From positions 3,844,001 to 3,908,000 of the forward strand of contig NZ_CP138991.1 of assembly GCF_044594925.1 (NCBI RefSeq): a stretch of 64,000 nt of DNA, read 5' to 3'. The DNA is from Maribacter sp044594925 (GTDB lineage: Bacteria; Bacteroidota; Bacteroidia; Flavobacteriales; Flavobacteriaceae). Below are positions 1-9,263 of the stretch, one piece after another; the stretch's first letter is position 1; each line of letters begins with the position of its first letter. The notes under the pieces were generated by a model that was given only the letters and a program-made list of their open reading frames with translations, did no database searches and was not told the origin of the DNA. A program made the translations under genes and the position numbers.

Positions 1-1372
1 CAATATCGTTGTTTTCCGGATCTGGGGCAAGGTGAGCACTCTCACCTCCGGCTGTAGCTTCCCAATCACGTTCTCCAATGGTGGAACCAGATACTCGATG
101 CGAAATACGTATGGTGCTATTATCTTGTTGAGCTCCGTAAATGCGGTATGGAAAAGAATTGTCTGTAGTTACTCTGTAGAATTGTGCTGTTGGTTGGTTG
201 TGGTAGGTGGTCCAGTTATTTCCCCCGTCGTTTGATATTTGAGCACCACCATCATCGGCAATGACCATTCGGTTATTATTATTTGGATCTATCCATAAAT
301 CGTGATGATCTCCGTGAGGTGCATTTTTTAAGGTAAATGTTTTTCCTCCGTCCGTAGATACTCCATAGCTAACGTTCATAACATATACCTTATCCTTATT
401 TTGAGTATCTGCGTAAATGCGGCTGTAATACCAAGCGCGTTGGCGTAACGCTCTATTTTCATTAATTTTTTTCCAAGTTTTTCCCGCGTTATCCGAGCGG
501 TAGAGTCCTCCCTCTTCTGCTTCAATTATGGCCCACACTCTATCCGAGTCTAAAGGAGATACGGTAATGCCAACGATTCCCCATGGCCCTTTTGGTAGTC
601 CTTCATAATTTGAAATATCAATCCATGTATCTCCACTGTCCGTGCTTTTATATATTTTACTATCAGGTCCGCCACTATCCATTCGGTAGCCGTTACGTTT
701 CATTTCCCAAGTGGCTGCGTATAGTATTCTTGGATTGTTAGGGTCTAGGATTAAGTCACCTGCGCCCGCTTTTTCACTTTCAAATAGCACCTTTTCCCAG
801 CTGCCACCGCCATCTTTAGTGCGAAAAACACCGCGTTCGCTATTCGGTTTCCATAGATTGCCTATGGCCGCTACGTATACCAAATCAGGATTGGTTGGGT
901 GAATTCTAATCCTAGCGATATGTTCCGTGCCCTCAAGCCCAAGGAATTTCCAACTTTCTCCAGCATCAACACTTTTCCATACACCGTTTCCGGAAGAAAC
1001 ATTACCTCTCAGTGTTTGTTCTCCTTCTCCAACATAAATTACATTAGGGTCTGATTCGGAAACGGCTACCGCTCCTATGGAACCTCCAAAATATCCGTCG
1101 GAAATACAGCTCCATGTGCTACCGGCATCCGTAGTTTTCCAAACACCACCACCAGCAGTGCCCATATAATATAGGTTTGGGTCATTGGGCACGCCCGTGG
1201 CAGTTCCTGCCCTACCTCCTCTAAACGGCCCTACTAGGCGCCATTCAATACCATTATATAAGGATTCATCAAAAACTAGGGCATCCGTTGTTTTCTTTTT
1301 TCGCTGTGCATTCAATGAAATAGCTGCAGCTATAAATACAACTAATATTAGGTAGGTAGTACGTTTTTTCAT
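1..1372 (-). CDS. Secreted BNR/VPS10-type beta-propeller protein, C-terminus beyond window
   Basis: The gene is partial: it starts at the ATG at 1372 and runs off the left edge, leaving about 457 residues visible. The N-terminus is a signal peptide (MKKRTTYLILVVF.. ending near LNAQ). The mature part contains repeated propeller blades with Asp-box-like motifs such as GGGVWKTTDAGSTW, GNGVWKSVDAGESW, GGLYRSDNAGKTW and GVSTDGGKTF. This pattern matches the large (about 1000-residue) WD40/YVTN/BNR-repeat proteins of Bacteroidota, often labelled glycosyl hydrolase or VPS10/sortilin-like. No catalytic function can be read from the visible part. Whether a type IX sorting domain ends the protein cannot be seen. 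It diverges from topA. Confidence 0.85.
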   Translation of the reverse strand, partial: MKKRTTYLILVVFIAAAISLNAQRKKKTTDALVFDESLYNGIEWRLVGPFRGGRAGTATGVPNDPNLYYMGTAGGGVWKTTDAGSTWSCISDGYFGGSIGAVAVSESDPNVIYVGEGEQTLRGNVSSGNGVWKSVDAGESWKFLGLEGTEHIARIRIHPTNPDLVYVAAIGNLWKPNSERGVFRTKDGGGSWEKVLFESEKAGAGDLILDPNNPRILYAATWEMKRNGYRMDSGGPDSKIYKSTDSGDTWIDISNYEGLPKGPWGIVGITVSPLDSDRVWAIIEAEEGGLYRSDNAGKTWKKINENRALRQRAWYYSRIYADTQNKDKVYVMNVSYGVSTDGGKTFTLKNAPHGDHHDLWIDPNNNNRMVIADDGGAQISNDGGNNWTTYHNQPTAQFYRVTTDNSFPYRIYGAQQDNSTIRISHRVSGSTIGERDWEATAGGESAHLAPDPENNDI

Positions 1373-1534
1373 CTTTTAAAAATCTAGTGTGCTTTAAAAA
1401 TAAGGATATTCTGGGCTTTTTGCCTATAAGAAAATTAAATTTCATTCTTCAACTATAGCCTCAAATTAGAAGATGTTATGGTTTAAATATGATGTCATAT
1501 CATAAGGTCATAGCAGGAAATTAAAAAATTCGAC

Positions 1535-1542
1535 TACTTTTG
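1535..1542 (+). promoter_or_regulatory. Possible -7 promoter box for topA
   Basis: TACTTTTG matches the Bacteroidota -7 consensus TAnnTTTG exactly and lies 21 nt before the topA ATG. I see no good -33 TTG at the usual distance, so this is tentative. Confidence 0.35.
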
Positions 1543-1563
1543 TTGCTCAAAATATACTACTGC

Positions 1564-4062
1564 ATGGCTAAGAATTTGGTAATTGTTGAGTCTCCCGCGA
1601 AAGCAAAGACTATTGAAAAGTTCCTTGGAAAAGATTTTAAGGTAGAATCTAGTTTTGGTCATATTGCAGATTTACCATCAAAGGAATTAGGTGTAGATGT
1701 CGACAATAATTTTGAGCCCAAGTATATTGTGGATAAAGACAAAAAGGCCTTAGTTAAAAAGCTAAAGGATTTAGCTAAGAAGGCAGAAGTGATTTGGTTA
1801 GCAAGTGATGAGGATCGAGAAGGAGAGGCGATATCTTGGCATTTAGCAGAAGAGCTTGGTTTGGATAAAAAGAAGACAAAACGTATCGTTTTCAACTCTG
1901 TAACTAAAGCCGCAATTCAGAAGGCTATTGAGAATCCAAGAGAGATTAACTACAACTTGGTGAATGCACAGCAGGCGCGTAGAGTGCTAGATCGTTTGGT
2001 TGGGTATCAGTTGTCGCCTGTATTATGGAAGAAAATAAAGCCAGGACTTTCTGCCGGTAGGGTGCAATCTGTTGCGGTAAGACTTATTGTTGAACGGGAA
2101 AGAAGCATCGAGGCCTTTACGCCCAAAGCTTCTTTCAGGATCGTTGCGGAATTTAAGACAGGCTCGGGGAGTAGTTTTTCGGCTAAATTGGGTAAGACCT
2201 TTGCTTCCAAAGAAGAGGCGCAAGCATTTCTTGAAAATAATATTGGTGCGGACTTTTCTGTGAGTAAACTGGATAAAAAGCCAGCTAAAAAATCCCCGTC
2301 GGCACCTTTTACTACATCAACCTTACAACAAGAAGCCTCAAGGAAACTATATTTTTCTGTAGGTAGGACCATGCAGGTAGCGCAGCGTCTATATGAAGCC
2401 GGACTCATTACTTATATGAGAACGGACAGTGTAAACCTGTCCAATGAAGCGGTGAATGGAGCAAAGGAGGCTATTGTAAAAAACTACGGAGAAAAATATA
2501 GTAAGATTAGGAGTTTTACTGGAAAGTCTAAAGGTGCTCAAGAGGCGCACGAGGCGGTTAGACCTACCAACCTAGGCAATCAATCTCCTTCTTTAGAACG
2601 AGATCAATCTAAATTGTATGACCTTATCTGGAAAAGAACCATTGCTTCTCAGATGAGTGATGCCGAATTGGAACGTACCAATGTAAAAATAAAAGCAGAT
2701 AAACATACGGAAGAATTTACTGCTAACGGAGAGGTCATTAAGTTCGATGGTTTTCTTAAAGTATATATGGAAGGCGTCGATGAGGAGGATTTGGCCGAAG
2801 AGCAGGAAGGAATGTTACCTGCAATGAAGGTTGGTGAAGCGTTGCAAAATGTGTTCATTACCGCAACGGAAAGATTTTCTAGAGCACCATATCGTTTTAC
2901 GGAAGCATCTTTGGTAAAAAAACTAGAAGAATTAGGTATAGGAAGACCATCTACCTATGCGCCAACAATTTCTACAATCCTCAATAGAGGTTATGTTGAA
3001 AAAGGTACCATAGAAGGTAAGGAACGGAAATACCTGCAATTGGTATTGGAGTCCAATGATATAAAGGTCAAAAATCTTTCAGAGAATGTAGGTTCGGATA
3101 AAGGAAAAATGGTACCTACGGATATAGGTATGATCGTAACAGATTTCTTAGTGGCAAATTTCGCCAATATCCTAGACTACAATTTTACGGCACAAGTAGA
3201 GGAAGATTTTGATGAGATTGCTTCAGGCGAGGAGGATTGGAAAAAAATGATGAAAAGCTTTTATAAAGATTTTCGTCCTAATGTATTGGATGTTGAAGAG
3301 AATGCGGATCGTGCCAGTGGTGAGCGTATTTTGGGGAAACACCCTAAAAGTGGAAAACAGGTTTCCGTTCGTTTGGGAAGATTTGGACCTATGGTGCAGG
3401 TAGGAACTGTAGACGATGAGGAGAAACCTACTTTTGCAAGTTTATTGCCAGACCAGTCTTTGAATACTATTACTTATGAAGAGGCCATGGACCTTTTTAA
3501 ACTACCACGCAAACTAGGCGTTTATGAAGGGGAAGAAGTAGAGGCCAACGTTGGGCGTTTTGGTCCTTATGTAAAATTTGGTAAAAAGTTTATTTCCATG
3601 GAAAAAACTGATGATCCAATGGAGATTGATATGGACCGTGCCGTAGAGTTGATTGTAGCAAAACAAAAGGCGGATGCTCCTATAGCGCAGTACGAGGATA
3701 AAGATGTGCAAAAAGGCACTGGTCGTTTTGGTCCTTTCATCAAATGGGACGGAATGTTCATTAATGTCAACAAGAAGTACGATTTTGACAATCTTTCTTA
3801 CGATGACATTGTGGAGTTAATTGAAGTGAAAAAGCAAAAGGAGATTGATAAAGTAGTTCAGAACTGGGAAGAAGAAGGGATACGAATAGAGAAAGCAAGA
3901 TGGGGACGGCACAATATTATAAAAGGAAAGATTAAGGTAGAACTTGCCAAAACGGTAGATGCTACTAAAATGACTTTAAAAGAAGCTGCTGCTTTAATAG
4001 AAAAAAAGATGCCCAAAAAAAAGGCAAAAGCAAAGCCCAAGGCAAAAGCTAAAAAGAAGTAA
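1564..4062 (+). CDS. topA: DNA topoisomerase I (type IA)
   Basis: This enzyme relaxes negatively supercoiled DNA through a 5'-phosphotyrosine intermediate. The 832-residue protein begins MAKNLVIVESPAKAKTIEKF, the TOPRIM start of TopA. It carries the acidic motif SDEDREGEAISWH, the active-site region ITYMRTDSVNLS with the catalytic Tyr, and the late motif GIGRPSTYAPTIS. After the core come several short repeats with GRFGPMV, GRFGPYV and GRFGPFI, the C-terminal DNA-binding repeats of Bacteroidota TopA that replace Zn ribbons, and a Lys/Ala/Pro-rich basic tail. An upstream in-frame TTG at 1540 is possible but would add residues not typical of the family, so ATG 1564 is preferred. Confidence 0.97.
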   Translation: MAKNLVIVESPAKAKTIEKFLGKDFKVESSFGHIADLPSKELGVDVDNNFEPKYIVDKDKKALVKKLKDLAKKAEVIWLASDEDREGEAISWHLAEELGLDKKKTKRIVFNSVTKAAIQKAIENPREINYNLVNAQQARRVLDRLVGYQLSPVLWKKIKPGLSAGRVQSVAVRLIVERERSIEAFTPKASFRIVAEFKTGSGSSFSAKLGKTFASKEEAQAFLENNIGADFSVSKLDKKPAKKSPSAPFTTSTLQQEASRKLYFSVGRTMQVAQRLYEAGLITYMRTDSVNLSNEAVNGAKEAIVKNYGEKYSKIRSFTGKSKGAQEAHEAVRPTNLGNQSPSLERDQSKLYDLIWKRTIASQMSDAELERTNVKIKADKHTEEFTANGEVIKFDGFLKVYMEGVDEEDLAEEQEGMLPAMKVGEALQNVFITATERFSRAPYRFTEASLVKKLEELGIGRPSTYAPTISTILNRGYVEKGTIEGKERKYLQLVLESNDIKVKNLSENVGSDKGKMVPTDIGMIVTDFLVANFANILDYNFTAQVEEDFDEIASGEEDWKKMMKSFYKDFRPNVLDVEENADRASGERILGKHPKSGKQVSVRLGRFGPMVQVGTVDDEEKPTFASLLPDQSLNTITYEEAMDLFKLPRKLGVYEGEEVEANVGRFGPYVKFGKKFISMEKTDDPMEIDMDRAVELIVAKQKADAPIAQYEDKDVQKGTGRFGPFIKWDGMFINVNKKYDFDNLSYDDIVELIEVKKQKEIDKVVQNWEEEGIRIEKARWGRHNIIKGKIKVELAKTVDATKMTLKEAAALIEKKMPKKKAKAKPKAKAKKK

Positions 4063-4123
4063 ATCGCAGTAGTAATAAGTTTTTAGGATAAAGTAATCTA
4101 GCTGATAAGGTTAATTATTTATC

Positions 4124-4172
4124 AACGAACAACGAACAACGAACAACGAACAACGAATAACGAATAACGAAC
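4124..4172 (+). repeat. Heptanucleotide tandem repeat (7 copies)
   Basis: Seven direct copies of AACGAAC/AACGAAT lie head to tail in the untranslated leader of the following gene, ending 14 nt before its ATG. Copies 5 and 6 carry the T variant. The array could alter leader length or ribosome access by slipped-strand mispairing, but not the reading frame of the protein. Confidence 0.9.
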
Positions 4173-4186
4173 AACTATTCCCAAAC

Positions 4187-5344
4187 ATGGCCTTTGATTT
4201 TTTAGTTCCTGTAGCAGATAAAGTTTTGGCTCATTGCGAATTGTTGCCCCCACAGGCAATAGGAAGAAATACACATATACATACAGTTAAAGACGGTCTG
4301 CCAGTACTTGCGAATGCTACGGTGGCTATTTTGGGAGTTAGGGAATCTAGAAATGCATTTGAGAAAAAACTGGAAAAGTTAGATGTTTCCGGCATTAGAA
4401 TGCAGCTTTACAAACTTTTGTTAGGGAACTGGAACGCCACCTTAGTAGATCTAGGGGATATAGAGGAAGGGGAATCTGTTGACGATACCTACTTCGTAGT
4501 AAAAGAAATAGTAGCGGAACTCTTGGAAGAAAATGTAATCCCCATAATTCTTGGTGCTACTCAAGATATCTGTTATCCGGCTTATAGGGCCTTTGACGGT
4601 ATCAAGGATATGATAAACCTTGTAGCCGTAGATAGCCGTTTTGATTTTGGAATAGAAGACGAACTCATATCCTCACATTCCTATATGAGTAAGATCATTA
4701 CGGACAAGCCCAACAATTTATTCAATTTCTCCAATATCGGATATCAGAGTTATTTTAATGCACAGGAGGAGGTAGACTTAATGGAGCGTTTGTTTTTTGA
4801 TGCGTATAGGTTGGGGGATATTGCAAATAATCTTTCTTTGGCAGAGCCCGTTCTCAGAAATGCCCATATGGTAGGTATAGATGTTAGGGCTATAAAAGCT
4901 AGTGAAATAAGTCTTTCTGCTAATTTTTCTCCCAATGGTTTTACCGGTCGGGAGATTTGTGCCATCTCTAGATATGCCGGTATAAGTGACAAGGTATCCT
5001 TATTTGGAATATATGAAATGGAGAATAATGTGCAGTCTCAACAACTCATTGCACAAATTATTTGGTATTTCATAGAAGGTATAACCTATAGAATAAAAGA
5101 ATCTCCATATACAAAAACCGATGACTTCACCAAGTATACCGTGCCTACCGATGCGGAAGAGCTTGTATTCTTCAAAAGTCATTTAACAGAAAGATGGTGG
5201 GTAGAAGTGCCATCTATCTTTACTTCACATACTAAAGCAAACACACCTGCGTTATTACCATGCACCGGAGAGGATTATTTAGATGCATGTGATCAGAACA
5301 TTCCAGAGCGGTGGTTTAAAGCTTACAAAAAAGGCTTTAATTAA
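4187..5344 (+). CDS. Arginase/formiminoglutamase-fold protein, probably inactive
   Basis: The 385-residue protein has the ureohydrolase fold layout and would be annotated formimidoylglutamase. The metal-binding motifs are degraded, however. The first-His motif (GGxH) reads GATQD (residues 123-127), DAHxD reads DSRFD (149-153) and the DxDxxD motif reads DVRAIKA (232 onward). Three of the six usual Mn ligands are therefore lost, although the surrounding strands are retained. A homologue is commonly found directly before gldK in Flavobacteriaceae, so a structural or regulatory role is as plausible as catalysis. ATG 4187 follows the heptamer repeat. No histidine-utilization genes are nearby, which also argues against a true HutG. 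Confidence 0.75.
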   Translation: MAFDFLVPVADKVLAHCELLPPQAIGRNTHIHTVKDGLPVLANATVAILGVRESRNAFEKKLEKLDVSGIRMQLYKLLLGNWNATLVDLGDIEEGESVDDTYFVVKEIVAELLEENVIPIILGATQDICYPAYRAFDGIKDMINLVAVDSRFDFGIEDELISSHSYMSKIITDKPNNLFNFSNIGYQSYFNAQEEVDLMERLFFDAYRLGDIANNLSLAEPVLRNAHMVGIDVRAIKASEISLSANFSPNGFTGREICAISRYAGISDKVSLFGIYEMENNVQSQQLIAQIIWYFIEGITYRIKESPYTKTDDFTKYTVPTDAEELVFFKSHLTERWWVEVPSIFTSHTKANTPALLPCTGEDYLDACDQNIPERWFKAYKKGFN

Positions 5345-5466
5345 ATAAAAATATTTTATTAAGGAATATAACTTTAGTACAATAATTTATTCAAAATGTA
5401 GTTTTAGAAGTTAGAATAAACAATTGTATTTGCAGTTATAACCAAAATCGAAATTTAACCTAAAGT

Positions 5467-6831
5467 ATGAAGAAGCTATTGTTGTCATCTATAGCGTTTG
5501 TTTTTTTACTCACAAGTTGTGGGTCCAAAACAAAAGGAGAGCTAGTCGGAGTCCAAGGAAAAAAATGGTATCCGGAAAAACCATATGGAATGGAACTTAT
5601 CCCAAGAGGTTCTTACATCATGGGTAAAAGTGAAGAAGACCAAGCGAAGGTTTTAAACGCTCCAACGAAAACAGTTACGGTACGTTCCTTTTATATGGAC
5701 GATACTGAAATAACGAACAGTGAATACAGGCAGTTTGTGGAATGGGTTAAAGATTCCATTACAAGAACAAAATTGGCCATTTTGGCCGATGAGCTCGGTA
5801 TTGGTCCAGAAGAGGGCGGTATCGGTGATTTTGCATTTAAAGATGCGGATACTACCAAATCATCTGTTTACGATAAATACATGTTGGATAATTACTCAGG
5901 GATGGGTGAGACCGGATATGAAGGTAGAGCATTGAACAAAGATGAAAACCTTATCTGGGATACTTCAGATTATCCAGACGAGTACTACGCTGAGGTAATG
6001 GATTCATTATATATTCCAGAAGAAGAATCGTATAACGGACAGCGAAGTATTGATGTTACTAGATTAAAGTACAAGTACAGCTGGATGGATATCGAAGCGG
6101 CTGCTAGGGCATCAACTAAAGGAAACAAAAGTAGAAAAAACTTTATCCGTACAGAGGAATTAGAAATATATCCTGATACCACGGTTTGGATCAGGGATTT
6201 CGAATATTCCTATAACGAGCCAATGCATAACGATTATTTCTGGCACGATGCTTACAGTGAATACCCTGTAGTAGGGATATCATGGGAACAAGCCAAAGCA
6301 TTCTGTAACTGGAGAACAAAGTTTAAAAATGACGATCAAAAGAGTAAAGGAAAACAGTTTGTAAATCAGTTCAGATTACCAACTGAGGCAGAATGGGAAT
6401 ACGCCGCAAGAGGAGGTATCGAAGGCGGTACCTATCCTTGGGGAGGTCCTTACGTAATCTCGGATACAGGTTGTTTTATGGCAAACTTTAAACCACAACG
6501 TGGTGACTATGCAGCAGATGCAGCACTTTATACTGTAGAAGCCAAATCTTATGAGCCAAACGACTTTAATCTTTACAATATGGCCGGAAACGTTTCTGAA
6601 TGGACAAACTCTAGTTATGATCCTAGTGCTTACGACTATGTTTCTACTATGAACCCTAACGGTGGTGATCAGAGTAATACTCGTAAAGTGATCAGAGGTG
6701 GTTCATGGAAAGATGTAGCCTACTTTTTACAAGTAAGTACAAGAGATTATGAGTATTCTGACTCCGCGAGAAGTTATATTGGCTTTAGAACAGTACAAGA
6801 CTATATGGGTGAAGAAGATTCAACCCAATAA
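5467..6831 (+). CDS. gldK: Gliding motility lipoprotein GldK
   Basis: GldK is an outer-membrane-associated lipoprotein that forms the periplasmic ring with GldN in the type IX secretion/gliding machinery. The 454-residue sequence starts with a lipoprotein signal (MKKLLLSSIAFVFLLTSCG). The rest is a formylglycine-generating-enzyme-like (sulfatase-modifying factor) fold: GMELIPRGSYIMG near residue 40, WEQAKAFCNWR, RLPTEAEWEYAARGG, NMAGNVSEWT and RGGSWKD. It leads the gldK-L-M-N operon, and the order and spacing match Flavobacterium johnsoniae-type clusters. Confidence 0.97.
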   Translation: MKKLLLSSIAFVFLLTSCGSKTKGELVGVQGKKWYPEKPYGMELIPRGSYIMGKSEEDQAKVLNAPTKTVTVRSFYMDDTEITNSEYRQFVEWVKDSITRTKLAILADELGIGPEEGGIGDFAFKDADTTKSSVYDKYMLDNYSGMGETGYEGRALNKDENLIWDTSDYPDEYYAEVMDSLYIPEEESYNGQRSIDVTRLKYKYSWMDIEAAARASTKGNKSRKNFIRTEELEIYPDTTVWIRDFEYSYNEPMHNDYFWHDAYSEYPVVGISWEQAKAFCNWRTKFKNDDQKSKGKQFVNQFRLPTEAEWEYAARGGIEGGTYPWGGPYVISDTGCFMANFKPQRGDYAADAALYTVEAKSYEPNDFNLYNMAGNVSEWTNSSYDPSAYDYVSTMNPNGGDQSNTRKVIRGGSWKDVAYFLQVSTRDYEYSDSARSYIGFRTVQDYMGEEDSTQ

Positions 6832-6929
6832 ATAAACATATGTAAGTAAACAAATTATTTTTTAACACAAATTTCAAATCAAATTTTTAACCAAATCTTT
6901 ATTATTAAACCTTAAATTAAATTTAAATC

Positions 6930-7583
6930 ATGGCACAGTCAAAATCAACAAAGAAATTATTTAACATGGCCTATGGCCTTGGAGCATCGGTAGTAATTAT
7001 TGGTGCATTGTTTAAAATCCTTCACTGGGAATTTGGTCCCTTAAATGGTGGTATTCTTTTAGCAGTAGGTCTTATTACTGAAGCACTTATTTTTGCTATT
7101 AGTGCTTTTGAACCGGTAGACGATGAGTACGATTGGTCTTTAGTATATCCAGAATTACAAGGTGGTGCTTCCACTGGTAAGAAAAGCAATGAAGCTGCTG
7201 AAATCAAAGAGGCTGAAGCATCTTTATCCGCTAAATTGGATAACATGTTAAAAGAAGCTGGTGTAGATGCGAACCTTATGGAGAGTCTTGGTTCTAGTAT
7301 CAAAAACTTCGAAGGTGCAGCAAAAGGAATTGCTCCTACTGTAGATGCAATGGAATCTACTAAGAAATATTCAGATGAAATGGTACAAGCTGCCTCTCAG
7401 ATGGAATCTTTAAACAGTCTTTATAAAGTACAATTAGAAAGTGCTAGCAAGCAGGCTTCTGTTAATGAGGAAGTTGTTCAAAATGCAAGTGCACTTAAAG
7501 ATCAGATGGCTTCTTTATCTACTAACCTTTCTTCATTGAATGGTGTTTACGGTGGAATGTTATCTGCAATGAACAAAAACTAA
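6930..7583 (+). CDS. gldL: Gliding motility / T9SS motor protein GldL
   Basis: GldL is the inner-membrane, proton-motive-force-driven motor subunit that pairs with GldM. The 217-residue protein has two N-terminal transmembrane helices (about residues 12-32 and 38-58, with HWEFGPLNGG between them). A cytoplasmic tail rich in Ala, Glu and Ser follows and is predicted helical/coiled. It sits 98 nt after gldK and 52 nt before gldM. Confidence 0.96.
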   Translation: MAQSKSTKKLFNMAYGLGASVVIIGALFKILHWEFGPLNGGILLAVGLITEALIFAISAFEPVDDEYDWSLVYPELQGGASTGKKSNEAAEIKEAEASLSAKLDNMLKEAGVDANLMESLGSSIKNFEGAAKGIAPTVDAMESTKKYSDEMVQAASQMESLNSLYKVQLESASKQASVNEEVVQNASALKDQMASLSTNLSSLNGVYGGMLSAMNKN

Positions 7584-7635
7584 AATTGGATTTTAACCAA
7601 ACCCAAATTATTAATTAAAATCTAATTTTAAAACC

Positions 7636-9204
7636 ATGGCAGGAGGAAAACAATCACCACGTCAGAAGATGGTAAATCTAATGTATTTGATTTTCATCGC
7701 GATGTTGGCATTAAACATGAGTAAAGAGGTGCTAGCGGCATTCGGAATTATGAACGAAAAGCTAGAGACTTCTAACGAACAGACAACAGCAAGTAACGAT
7801 GCGTTCTTGGAAAGTCTTGGAACTAAGGCATCTGAAGATGCGGCAAAGTATGACAAGCTGTATCAAAATGCCCAGAAGATAAAAGCAATGTCCCAAGAAT
7901 ATTACGACTATTTGGAAAGCCTTAAGACAGGCATGACAGAAGGTTTAGAAGACGCTACGGACTATGCTCGTATGGACAATTCAGATTTCTTGGACCAAAC
8001 ACTTTTTCAAGGAGATAATTTATCCGAAGAAGGTAAAAAGTTCATGAGTAGCTTAACAGGGTACCGTGATCAGGTAGCTGCAATAGTGCCACCGGCGCTT
8101 AAGCAATCTGTTATTGATCGTTTTAGGACTGATGATGGTAAGAAGGATGATGGAAAAGTTGAAAAGAGAGACGGAACACGTCAAGATTGGATCAACTATC
8201 ACTATGAAGGATATCCTTTAGTTGCATCATTGGCTAAGTTAACGGCGCTTCAATCAGACGTTAAAATTACGGAAGAAGCTGCCTTAAAATCAATGTTGGC
8301 AGGTGAGTTAACAGAGCAAGTTTCTTTGAAGAACTTTGCAACATCACTTTTTGCTAGTAAATCAGCTTATTATACAGGAGAAAAATACGACGGAAAAATT
8401 ATCATCAGTAAGACCGATAATTCTTCTACTCCGGTTAGAGCTGAGTTAACTTTGGACGGTAGAAAACTATCAGAAGGAAAAGACTATAAGCTAGAAGCTG
8501 GCGGTGTTAAAATGTTAATCGGTTCCGGTTCAGCTGGTGATCACGAAGTTGCAGGTACATTATTCTTTAAGCAAGATGGAAACGAAATAGAGGTTCCTGT
8601 GAAGAATTCCTTTGCAACGATTTCTAAGCCCAACGCTGCGTTGATAGCTGCAGATAAGATGAACGTTGTTTATCGTGGAGTAGCTAACCCAATGTCTATA
8701 TCTATACCGGGTATACCTAATAATAAAGTACGTGCTTCTGCACCAGGACTTAGGTCTGTTAGCGGTAGTAAATACATTATGAATCCTGGAAAAGGAAGGT
8801 CTGTTACTATAGTTGCTTCTGGAACATTACCAGATGGTCAACCAATATCTTCGAAATCTGAATTTAGAATTAAAGATATTCCACGACCAGAAGGTACGGT
8901 TAGTAAGCAATCTGGTAGTATTAAACTTCCAAGAAGAAATATAGAAATTGGCACAATCGGTGCGCAGTTATATGATTTTGACTTTGATTTGAACTTAGCG
9001 GTAAGCGGATTTAAATTTAAGGTTCCTGGTCAACCAACAATTAGCGTTAAAGGTAATAAGTTGGATTCTAGAGCAAAATCAGCACTAAAACGTGCTAAAA
9101 GAGGTGACATCGTTCAGATTTTTGATGTGAACGCATTCATCACAAATAACAAGAGTTATAAGTTGAAGAAAGTATCTCCAGTAGTTATAGAGGTAACAAA
9201 TTAA
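7636..9204 (+). CDS. gldM: Gliding motility / T9SS protein GldM
   Basis: GldM crosses the inner membrane once and projects into the periplasm to couple the GldL motor to the GldKN ring. The 522-residue sequence begins MAGGKQSPRQKMVNLMYLIF with the single transmembrane helix at about residues 12-33. A helical-bundle domain and several Ig-like periplasmic domains follow (for example RGVANPMSISIPG near 350), ending VIEVTN. Its length is normal for the family. Confidence 0.97.
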   Translation: MAGGKQSPRQKMVNLMYLIFIAMLALNMSKEVLAAFGIMNEKLETSNEQTTASNDAFLESLGTKASEDAAKYDKLYQNAQKIKAMSQEYYDYLESLKTGMTEGLEDATDYARMDNSDFLDQTLFQGDNLSEEGKKFMSSLTGYRDQVAAIVPPALKQSVIDRFRTDDGKKDDGKVEKRDGTRQDWINYHYEGYPLVASLAKLTALQSDVKITEEAALKSMLAGELTEQVSLKNFATSLFASKSAYYTGEKYDGKIIISKTDNSSTPVRAELTLDGRKLSEGKDYKLEAGGVKMLIGSGSAGDHEVAGTLFFKQDGNEIEVPVKNSFATISKPNAALIAADKMNVVYRGVANPMSISIPGIPNNKVRASAPGLRSVSGSKYIMNPGKGRSVTIVASGTLPDGQPISSKSEFRIKDIPRPEGTVSKQSGSIKLPRRNIEIGTIGAQLYDFDFDLNLAVSGFKFKVPGQPTISVKGNKLDSRAKSALKRAKRGDIVQIFDVNAFITNNKSYKLKKVSPVVIEVTN

Positions 9205-9219
9205 TACAAATAGAAGGAT

Positions 9220-9242
9220 ACCGAGCAGCTAGTCTGCTCGGT
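9220..9242 (+). terminator. Intercistronic hairpin between gldM and gldN
   Basis: A perfect 9-bp stem (ACCGAGCAG / CTGCTCGGT) with loop CTAGT is followed by TAATTTTAAAG. It starts 15 nt after the gldM stop. It resembles a weak intrinsic terminator or an mRNA-stability element rather than a full stop, because gldN follows 21 nt later. Confidence 0.7.
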
Positions 9243-9263
9243 TAATTTTAAAGTGAAACAAAC

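Noticed and set aside
1540..1563. TTG start giving TopA eight extra residues
   Set aside because: The extra residues are not typical, the TTG overlaps the -7-like box, and the family start MAKNLVIVESP begins at ATG 1564.
4124..4172. CRISPR-like array
   Set aside because: The units are only 7 bp with no spacers and no cas genes nearby; it is a simple tandem repeat.
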